Shown piece after piece: positions 1-4,647 of a DNA stretch of 6,005 bases (positions are counted from its first letter, which is position 1; every line of letters begins with the position of its first letter). The notes under the pieces are model-generated. The model was not told the DNA's origin. It saw nothing but the letters and a program-made list of their open reading frames with translations, and searched no databases. A program made the position numbers and the translations under genes. This DNA comes from Candidatus Dadabacteria bacterium (GTDB lineage Bacteria; Desulfobacterota_D; UBA1144; Nemesobacterales; UBA2774), in contig JAGVLR010000119.1 of assembly GCA_020054175.1 (NCBI GenBank), positions 1-6,005 on the forward strand. Reading direction: 5' to 3'.

Positions 1-1055
1 CATTCGGCCCAGCCGCCTGCATCTTCGAGCGCCTTTTTCCTGATGAGGCACATGGTGCCTACTGTGAGCCCCGCGTCGCGCTCGTTAAGGCTCGGCATGA
101 CTGTTTCGAAGAAGTATTTGTATTCCCAGTAGCACATCCTCTGATAGAGGCTCGTGCCCCATTCCCTGTAGTCGTGAGGGGTCTGGACGAAGCCCATTTT
201 GGGATCTTCGAAGTACCCGACGAGGCGGTCCAGAAAATCCGGATCGACCTGGTAGTCGCTGTCTACGACGCCTATGATTTCGACTTCGGACGAAGTGTGT
301 TTCATGGCGAAGTTGAGCGCTCCCGCCTTTGCGCCCTTGATCGGATCGACATGGAAGAACCTGAACTTTTCGCCGAGCTTCGCGCAGTGCGCTTCCACGG
401 GCTTCCAGAGGTTCGGGTCTTTCGTGTTGTTGTCTATTACCATGACTTCGTAGTTCGGGTAGTCGAGCCTCGCTATGCTGTCGAGCGTGGCGATGACCAC
501 GTCCGGCGGCTCGGAATATGCGGGCACCTGGAGACAAACCCTCGGATAGCTCTTCAGGCCTCCCGGGGGGAGCGGACTGTTGGGCCTGTCCCACTTTACC
601 TTGCCGAGGACTTCCCACTGCTCGAACGCGGTGATGATTCCGCCGAAGAGGGTTATGAAGAGGAGCGGGTACCCGATGAACATGAGCACCCTCGTCACCG
701 TGCTGACTTCTATGGACGAGATGAACCAGAAGCCCCAGACTATCCCGAAGAGAGAGAGAAGGGAGTACGTGACAAGGAGCAGTCGTCCTGCGATAGTGAA
801 ATTCCTCAGCGCCCTGTGCGCCGCGGCCATCAGGATCATGCTGCCGGCTGTAACCGCTAATATTTCCGGGGCCGGGTACCCGATAAGCCATACCACGAGA
901 CCGGAAACTACGTTTACGTTCAGGTATTCGAGAACGCTGAAGTAGTGTTTATCCTTTCCGATAAGATTTTTAAATGTAATCAGCAGAGTCGAAATTACGA
1001 AAGCGACCGCTGTGTATATGTAGCCGATAGTGATTAACTCACCAAAGTTGAACAT
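1..1055 (-). CDS. Membrane-anchored family 2 glycosyltransferase, NdvB-like beta-glucan synthase type (partial, 3' end outside window)
   Basis: Reading down from the ATG at 1055-1053, the frame stays open for 351 codons and leaves the window. A TGA three codons upstream and an AGGAGG at 1067-1072 set the start. About five hydrophobic segments come first (residues ~8-28, 46-62, 64-79, 91-115, 122-144). A cytoplasmic GT-A domain follows: PAYSEPP from 178, VIDNNTKDP 206-214 (first acidic motif), KAGALN 243-248, the metal-binding DSD 265-267, QTPHDYR 291-297, GTM 333-335 and GGWAE 347-351. The TED and QxxRW motifs expected of processive enzymes would lie past the edge. The DNNTKDP...RFFHV...KAGALN signature is what I recall from NdvB-type beta-1,3-glucan synthases of Pseudomonas and relatives, though here membrane segments start the protein with no N-terminal glycosidase-like domain. 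Likely role: polymerising glucose from UDP-glucose into a periplasmic or exported glucan. The GT2 membrane class is secure; product and linkage are inferred. Confidence 0.93.
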   Translation of the reverse strand, partial: MFNFGELITIGYIYTAVAFVISTLLITFKNLIGKDKHYFSVLEYLNVNVVSGLVVWLIGYPAPEILAVTAGSMILMAAAHRALRNFTIAGRLLLVTYSLLSLFGIVWGFWFISSIEVSTVTRVLMFIGYPLLFITLFGGIITAFEQWEVLGKVKWDRPNSPLPPGGLKSYPRVCLQVPAYSEPPDVVIATLDSIARLDYPNYEVMVIDNNTKDPNLWKPVEAHCAKLGEKFRFFHVDPIKGAKAGALNFAMKHTSSEVEIIGVVDSDYQVDPDFLDRLVGYFEDPKMGFVQTPHDYREWGTSLYQRMCYWEYKYFFETVMPSLNERDAGLTVGTMCLIRKKALEDAGGWAE

Positions 1056-1066
1056 CTGAGCTCAAG

Positions 1067-1072
1067 CCTCCT
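1067..1072 (-). promoter_or_regulatory. Ribosome binding site of the membrane glycosyltransferase gene
   Basis: AGGAGG on the minus strand, a full Shine-Dalgarno core, with an 11-nt spacer to the ATG at 1055. The spacer is slightly long, but an in-frame TGA at 1064-1062 leaves no earlier start codon. Confidence 0.75.
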
Positions 1073-1131
1073 GTGACTTCGCAGTCGTATGAATTGGTCT
1101 TAAAAATGATTGCATAATCCCTTTATTCAGA

Positions 1132-1153
1132 TTGTATTCGTCTTGTATTCGTC
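1132..1153 (-). repeat. Perfect 11-bp tandem direct repeat in the leader
   Basis: On the minus strand the unit GACGAATACAA occurs twice back to back (1153-1143 and 1142-1132). It lies about 80-100 nt upstream of the start codon and inside the predicted sigma-54 transcript. It could be a slippage duplication or a paired protein- or RNA-binding site; the sequence does not decide. Confidence 0.6.
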
Positions 1154-1170
1154 GTTTTTTAATCCAGAAA

Positions 1171-1194
1171 GCCGGGGGGACCCATCACCCCGAC
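1171..1194 (-). other. GC-rich hairpin in the predicted 5' leader
   Basis: On the minus strand GTCGGGG (1194-1188) can pair with CCCCGGC (1177-1171), giving seven pairs with one G-U around a 10-nt loop. Only TTTCTGG follows, so it is a poor intrinsic terminator. I do not recognise a known riboswitch core here. Confidence 0.4.
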
Positions 1195-1322
1195 GGTATG
1201 AAAAGGACGGAGGTAATCATAAGATGGCGGACAGCCAGAGCGGGGCGGCCGATATCGTCTGAAATCCAAAAATAGTAGTCTGGCTTCTCACGGCTCTTAT
1301 TTGCATTTGCGCAGATATAGGT

Positions 1323-1338
1323 TGCAAGCGCTGTGCCA
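1323..1338 (-). promoter_or_regulatory. Sigma-54 (RpoN) -24/-12 promoter, consensus match
   Basis: The minus strand reads TGGCACAGCGCTTGCA, which fits the consensus TGGCACRNNNNTTGCW at every fixed position, including the GG and GC dinucleotides and their spacing. Taking the C of TTGC as -12, transcription would start near 1312, giving a leader of about 257 nt to the ATG at 1055. It points at the membrane glycosyltransferase gene, and three dyads lie 80-140 bp upstream, where enhancer-binding proteins normally sit. A chance match is unlikely in this intergenic, correctly oriented position, but transcription is not shown. Confidence 0.82.
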
Positions 1339-1356
1339 ACCCTCAAAAAGTGCATA

Positions 1357-1369
1357 TATCGAATAATTA
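1357..1369 (+). promoter_or_regulatory. Possible IHF bend site
   Basis: TATCGAATAATTA on the plus strand fits the IHF consensus WATCAANNNNTTR with one mismatch (G for the first A of the AA pair) and lies in an AT-rich stretch. It is between the dyads and the -24 element, where IHF bends DNA at many sigma-54 promoters. Such near matches arise by chance in AT-rich DNA, so position is the main support. Confidence 0.3.
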
Positions 1370-1392
1370 CAGCCTGTTATGGAAAAGCTCTG

Positions 1393-1449
1393 TATGTAGA
1401 AATACACAGTTGTGTAGTATTACACTAAAACTCTGTGCGCAATTACACA
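1393..1449 (-). promoter_or_regulatory. Three 16-bp dyads, probable enhancer-binding-protein sites (UAS)
   Basis: Three copies of a 16-bp dyad on the pattern TGTGTA-N4-TACACA lie at 1434-1449, 1411-1426 and 1393-1408. On the minus strand they read TGTGTA-attg-CGCACA, AGTGTA-atac-TACACA and TGTGTA-tttc-TACATA: two, one and one mismatches from the inferred symmetric consensus. Centres are 23 and 18 bp apart, about -130, -107 and -89 from the predicted sigma-54 start. The geometry contains the NifA-type TGT-N10-ACA pattern, matched exactly only by the distal copy, so NifA itself is not implied. An NtrC-family activator oligomerising over these sites is the simplest reading; its identity is unknown. 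Confidence 0.65.
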
Positions 1450-1565
1450 ATCGGGGCTGAAAAGCCGGTCGGATTGCGGCCTATTTGCCTTAAATTAAAA
1501 TATTTTTTTCTGATGGAACCGCTTTCGTAAGTGCGGAACGGAGTGTGTATTTTACAGCGTAGAAG

Positions 1566-1598
1566 GGCGAGGCTCCAAGGGATTCCTCAGGCCTCGCC
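1566..1598. terminator. Probable transcription terminator hairpin after the GT78/GT81-like gene
   Basis: GGCGAGGC (1566-1573) pairs perfectly with GCCTCGCC (1591-1598) around a 17-nt loop. It begins 8 nt beyond the stop codon at 1607-1609, the usual place for a terminator. The minus-strand tail (CTTCTACGC) is T-poor, whereas the plus-strand tail (GTTTATTCTTATT) is T-rich. It may therefore work weakly for the minus-strand gene and better against plus-strand transcription, or mainly protect the 3' end. Confidence 0.5.
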
Positions 1599-1606
1599 GT
1601 TTATTC

Positions 1607-2860
1607 TTATTCGTCCCAGATATCGAACCGTTTCAGTAGATAAGACTTATTCTGCTCGAATACCTTCGCCTGTTCCTGCACTACTTCCTCGGCCTCGTCG
1701 CTCGTCATGTTCATGACCTGCTGGCAATAGCTCTTCACGCGCCCGAAATAAAGCGGGGTTATGATGTCGACGAGCCGCCTCTTGTTCCTCTGCCACTGCT
1801 GATAAATGTAGGCGAAGTCGTAGAGTATCTTGCTCCAGAGCTCCGAGTCGAACTCCGCTTCCTTGTTTTCCACCCACGAATTGTAAATTTCATCCAGCCT
1901 CGCCAGGTTGTTGTCGTTGAGTATCTCGTCGTACATGGGCCGGAATTGCCTGTAGCCCTCTACGAATTCTTCGTAGAGGTCGTTCATACTGACGGATATG
2001 GCTTCGAGCTTGGGCTCCTCGTCTATCTTGTTGTTTACCTGTATGGCCTGAAACGGATTGTCCCTGTCCCAGTTGCGCTCGTACTTCCCCATGAGGTAAA
2101 AGACCGTGCTCACTACCTGCCTGAACATCGGACCGAGGTCGGACGCCGGGTCCTTAGCGCCGTGAATCTTCGTGCCGAGGTAGGTCTGCACCACTTTGAA
2201 GCCTTCGTTTACAGCGCACGTCGTCATCCATATGTCGATGCCGAATCTCGCGACGTCGGTATCCCATACGTCCTCTTTTACGAAGTAAGCGGCAAGCTCG
2301 GGACAGAATCCGAAATCCCCTCCGATCGGCTGGCGTATGTCCACCCCGTAGAGAGCGCGCGTCATCGGGTAGACGATCTGGTTCGTTATGGTGCCGTCGA
2401 ACTTGTGCCTTCTGTAGTAAGGGGCTACGAATCCGGCGGAGCCGTCGAGTATGGGCTCGACGATGAACTTCACCCATTCGGGCGTTATGCTCCGTAAGTC
2501 GGCGTCGAATACGGCTATGGCCTTTACCTTGAGCATTATCGCCAGCTCGAACACCGCCCTGAAGGACGTGCCCTTGCCCGGGAATCCCCTGTAAATGGTT
2601 ACCCTCCGGAGGATGTTCTCGGGAATCTTCGCCTGATACGCGTTCTCCCTAGTATCGTCGAGAGATCCGCCGTCGCTTATGAATATGGCGGCCGTATGGT
2701 CCGGGAAATATTCCGCAAGCCCCCTGGCCACCTGCTCCACGACGAAGCCTATCGAATCCTCGCAGTTATAACACGGAATGCCGACCAGTATGTCGACTGA
2801 TTTTATTTCGTCCACCCACCACACTACATTTTTTCTGATTGCGGACTCATATTTTCTCAT
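1607..2860 (-). CDS. GT-A glycosyltransferase resembling mannosylglycerate / glucosyl-3-phosphoglycerate synthases (GT78/GT81-like)
   Basis: A soluble 417-aa protein with no signal peptide or membrane segment. The N-terminal ~260 residues form a GT-A domain: VGIPCYN 26-32, SDGGSLDDT 62-70, PGKG 94-97, the metal-binding DADL 119-122, YYRR 148-151, QPIGGDFG 177-184, FGIDIW 206-211 and H233. The PGKG, DxDL, YRR, QPxGG, [FY]G[IV][DE]I, distal His series matches GpgS-type (GT81) enzymes. Total length (~400 aa) and the charged, helical C-terminal part (290-417) are closer to mannosylglycerate synthase (GT78). Such enzymes transfer glucose or mannose from a nucleotide sugar to glycerate or 3-phosphoglycerate, the route to mannosyl- or glucosylglycerate. 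Donor and acceptor cannot be told from sequence, and no partner phosphatase is in the window. The ATG start has only a weak GAGG 12 nt upstream; a GTG within the first 16 codons would also keep the domain intact. It lies downstream of glgA but has its own probable promoter. Confidence 0.9.
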   Translation of the reverse strand: MRKYESAIRKNVVWWVDEIKSVDILVGIPCYNCEDSIGFVVEQVARGLAEYFPDHTAAIFISDGGSLDDTRENAYQAKIPENILRRVTIYRGFPGKGTSFRAVFELAIMLKVKAIAVFDADLRSITPEWVKFIVEPILDGSAGFVAPYYRRHKFDGTITNQIVYPMTRALYGVDIRQPIGGDFGFCPELAAYFVKEDVWDTDVARFGIDIWMTTCAVNEGFKVVQTYLGTKIHGAKDPASDLGPMFRQVVSTVFYLMGKYERNWDRDNPFQAIQVNNKIDEEPKLEAISVSMNDLYEEFVEGYRQFRPMYDEILNDNNLARLDEIYNSWVENKEAEFDSELWSKILYDFAYIYQQWQRNKRRLVDIITPLYFGRVKSYCQQVMNMTSDEAEEVVQEQAKVFEQNKSYLLKRFDIWDE

Positions 2861-2942
2861 GTTTTGCTCAAACCTCGCTTTGTAATAACAATAAATAATA
2901 TAGCATCTTGTCTCTAGTATAAAGTTCCGGCGGACCTTGTAG

Positions 2943-2956
2943 CGGCGCCCGCGCCG
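2943..2956 (-). other. Short GC-rich hairpin in the leader of the GT78/GT81-like gene
   Basis: CGGCG (2943-2947) pairs with CGCCG (2952-2956) around a 4-nt loop in an otherwise AT-rich gap. No T-run follows on the minus strand, so it is not an intrinsic terminator. It would lie in the mRNA leader if transcription starts near 3003. Confidence 0.3.
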
Positions 2957-3009
2957 TGTATCTGGGAATCTGTCGGATTTATTCTGAAGATGGGTTATCT
3001 GTAAATATT

Positions 3010-3015
3010 ATTATA
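3010..3015 (-). promoter_or_regulatory. Candidate sigma-70 -10 box for the GT78/GT81-like gene
   Basis: A perfect TATAAT on the minus strand in an AT-rich patch, right after the probable glgA terminator and about 150 bp upstream of the ATG at 2860. No recognisable -35 hexamer sits 16-18 bp upstream (that position is GCCCGG or close to it), and it is not an extended -10. It would need an activator or be weak. Confidence 0.3.
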
Positions 3016-3027
3016 CATAATGCGCTT

Positions 3028-3050
3028 AAAAACCGGGCCCGGGCAAGGGC
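3028..3050 (-). terminator. Possible intrinsic terminator of glgA
   Basis: Beginning 12 nt beyond the glgA stop codon, minus-strand GCCC (3050-3047) and GGGC (3040-3037) can pair around TTGCCC. A CCGG spacer and then TTTTT (3032-3028) follow. The GC-rich self-complementary block plus T-run suggests termination, although the stem is short and other foldings of the CCGGGCCCGG palindrome compete. Confidence 0.4.
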
Positions 3051-3062
3051 GATACAGGGGTT

Positions 3063-4538
3063 TTATCCCTCCGGTGAAAGGCCCTTATAGTAGGCCAGAT
3101 ACTCCCTGCTCGACCGTTTCCACGAAAAATCCTGCTCCATGGCGTTTTGTATGAGCCGCTTCCATTCGGGAGGGTTGTGATATATGGATATGGCCCTTTC
3201 GATCGTATTCAGCATGCTTTGTTCGGTGAAGTGGTCGAAGATAAAGCCGTTTGCGTGCTCACGGCCTTCGTCGTAGTCGGTTATCGTATCGAGGAGGCCG
3301 CCTGTCGCCCTTACGACGGGGACGGTGCCGTATCTGAGCGCGATCAGCTGGCCGAGGCCGCAGGGCTCGAACCGTGAGGGCATGAGGAACATATCGCTCC
3401 CGGCGTATATGCGGCGCGCCTTGGATTCATTGTAGCCTATGACGGCCCTGAAATTGTCTACATAATCGTCCGAAACCTGTTTCAGGAGCCTTTCGTATCC
3501 CTTGTCTCCCGCGCCCAGAATGACCAGCTCGGCGCCGAGGTCGAGTATCCTGTGAAGGGCTCTCACGATGAGGTCGATGCCCTTCTGATGGGCGAGCCGC
3601 GAAATGACGCCTATGAGCGGGACGTGGCCGTTCGTGCTGAAGCCGAGAAGATTTTTGAGCTTCGCCTTGTTCTCGTATTTACCCTCGAGATCGGCCGCAT
3701 TGTAACGGGCGTAAAGCGCCTTATCCGTTTCGGGGTTCCAGTCCTCATCGTCTATGCCGTTCAGTATTCCGGCCAGTTTCCCCGCATGCGCAACGGCCCT
3801 TAAGACGCCGTCGAGCCCGTAGCCATATTCTTTCGTTTGTATCTCGCGGGCATAAGTCGGGCTGACGGTCGTTACGAGGTCCGACGTCAGAATCCCGCCT
3901 TTTAAGAGGTTCACCCTGCCGTAGAACTCGAGCTGCTCGGGATTGAAGAGAGCGCCCGAGAGGCCGAACTTGTCGAGGAGGTCCTTTCCGAAGATGCCCT
4001 GGTAGGAGATGTTGTGAATCGTGAATACGACCTCCGAATTTTTGAAGAAGGGGTCGTTGTTGTAGTGCCTCTTCCACTTGAGGGCAATCGGGGTGAGAGC
4101 GGTCTGCCAGTCGTTACAGTGAATGATGTCGGGCCTGAAATCGAGCGCCTTCGCGATTTCGAGCGCGCCCAGGGAGAAGAACCCGAACCTTAAATCGTTG
4201 TCTTTGTAGTCGCCGTTGGCCGCGGTGTATAAATGATCACGGTCGTAAAAGCCGTCGTGGGCGAGGAGGTAAACCTTGACTCCTTCGACCGTCGTTTCCT
4301 TTATGCGCCCCTTGTATGGGAGCCAGTCTATCGTGACTATGACGTCGCGGTTAAGGTCCTTTACTTTCAGCTTGAGGCGCTTGAGATTCTTCCTGGTTTC
4401 CTTGTAGTAGGGGAGGATGACCCGGACGTCGCATCCTATTTCGTTGAGCTTTCTAGGCAGTACGCCGATGACGTCCGCGAGGCCGCCCGTTTTCGCCAGA
4501 GGCTCCATCTCGGAGGCGATGAATAGAACCTTGATCAA
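3063..4538 (-). CDS. glgA: Glycogen synthase, GT5 (ADP-glucose type)
   Basis: This enzyme elongates alpha-1,4-glucan from ADP-glucose (some relatives use UDP-glucose) in the cytoplasm. The 491 residues are the normal length for bacterial GlgA and both Rossmann domains are whole. N-terminal domain: KTGGLADV 16-23 (donor-phosphate lysine, E. coli K15 equivalent), HCNDWQTA 140-147, TIHN 173-176, TVSPTYA 224-230. C-terminal domain: GILNGID 257-263, SRLAHQKG 313-320 (conserved Arg and Lys), PSRFEPCGLGQ 387-397 (catalytic-site Glu391 and the conserved Cys393) and ATGGLLDT 411-418. No key residue is missing. The start codon is TTG (4538-4536): an in-frame TGA lies two codons upstream (4547-4545), so nothing earlier is possible, and a good ribosome binding site sits at the right distance. 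It follows malQ by 101 nt on the same strand, an expected pairing for glycogen synthesis and remodelling; co-transcription is likely but not certain. Confidence 0.97.
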   Translation of the reverse strand: MIKVLFIASEMEPLAKTGGLADVIGVLPRKLNEIGCDVRVILPYYKETRKNLKRLKLKVKDLNRDVIVTIDWLPYKGRIKETTVEGVKVYLLAHDGFYDRDHLYTAANGDYKDNDLRFGFFSLGALEIAKALDFRPDIIHCNDWQTALTPIALKWKRHYNNDPFFKNSEVVFTIHNISYQGIFGKDLLDKFGLSGALFNPEQLEFYGRVNLLKGGILTSDLVTTVSPTYAREIQTKEYGYGLDGVLRAVAHAGKLAGILNGIDDEDWNPETDKALYARYNAADLEGKYENKAKLKNLLGFSTNGHVPLIGVISRLAHQKGIDLIVRALHRILDLGAELVILGAGDKGYERLLKQVSDDYVDNFRAVIGYNESKARRIYAGSDMFLMPSRFEPCGLGQLIALRYGTVPVVRATGGLLDTITDYDEGREHANGFIFDHFTEQSMLNTIERAISIYHNPPEWKRLIQNAMEQDFSWKRSSREYLAYYKGLSPEG

Positions 4539-4544
4539 GCGCTT

Positions 4545-4550
4545 TCACCT
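4545..4550 (-). promoter_or_regulatory. Ribosome binding site of glgA, supports the TTG start
   Basis: AGGTGA on the minus strand, complementary to the 16S 3' end, with a 6-nt spacer to the TTG at 4538. The TGA in this motif is also the in-frame stop that excludes any longer N-terminus. Confidence 0.7.
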
Positions 4551-4599
4551 TTCCGCGCCGCCCGACCCCGAGGCAGCCGCAGCAACCCACACCATAGAT

Positions 4600-4647
4600 G
4601 ATATTAACGCATTTTTTCTATAAATAAACTAAGGCCGTGTTAATATC
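4600..4647. repeat. 9-bp inverted repeat spanning the malQ stop codon
   Basis: GATATTAAC (4600-4608) and its exact complement GTTAATATC (4639-4647) flank 30 bp of mostly AT-rich DNA in the malQ-glgA gap. The right arm covers the malQ stop codon. The left arm contains TAATAT on the minus strand, a passable -10 for a glgA promoter, with only a weak TTTATT 16 bp upstream. It could be a loop-forming element or an operator for glgA, or chance in AT-rich sequence. Confidence 0.3.

Larger units (their letters stand above)
1056..1606 (-). promoter_or_regulatory. 551-nt intergenic control region of the membrane glycosyltransferase gene
   Basis: No convincing gene lies in this gap on either strand. 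In minus-strand order it contains: a hairpin just after the upstream gene's stop, an AT-rich tract (about 1490-1508), three related 16-bp dyads, an IHF-like site, a sigma-54 promoter, and a leader of about 257 nt with a tandem repeat, a GC-rich hairpin and the ribosome binding site. This order (activator sites, bend site, -24/-12 element, leader, start codon) is the standard architecture of an enhancer-dependent promoter. It implies that the gene starting at 1055 is transcribed separately from the genes upstream. Confidence 0.7.

Noticed and set aside
174..860. Plus-strand open frame of 228 codons
   Set aside because: Antisense to the GT2 catalytic domain; long antisense frames are common opposite GC-biased genes. 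No ribosome binding site or recognisable domain.
85..891. Minus-strand open frame of 268 codons within the membrane glycosyltransferase region
   Set aside because: It is the same strand read in a shifted frame. Its product is Arg/His-rich with no domain, while the frame starting at 1055 gives a continuous GT2 enzyme through the whole region.
1062..1115. Possible 17-aa upstream ORF on the minus strand, ending just before the membrane glycosyltransferase start
   Set aside because: The purine-rich stretch before its ATG is only about 2 nt away, too close for a ribosome binding site. The peptide has no attenuator-like codon run. Kept only as a remote leader-peptide possibility.
1198..1275. Small plus-strand ORFs near a strong-looking GGAGGT at 1209-1214 (a 12-aa frame after it, and a longer frame from 1198)
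   Set aside because: The frame correctly spaced from GGAGGT is only 12 codons. The longer frame has no ribosome binding site of its own. No promoter is visible on this strand and the peptides are unremarkable.
1333..1340. Sigma-70 promoter reading of the TTGGCA and TATATC hexamers overlapping the sigma-54 element
   Set aside because: The spacer between the hexamers is 14 bp, too short for sigma-70, while the sigma-54 consensus fits exactly.
1393..1449. CRISPR array or NrdR-box reading of the repeated TGTGTA/TACACA elements
   Set aside because: Repeats are 16 bp and imperfect with unequal 2- and 7-bp gaps, unlike CRISPR. Bases do not fit the NrdR box, and no ribonucleotide reductase gene is nearby.
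1946..2497. Plus-strand open frame of 183 codons opposite the GT78/GT81-like gene
   Set aside because: Antisense shadow of a conserved GT-A domain, with no initiation signals of its own.
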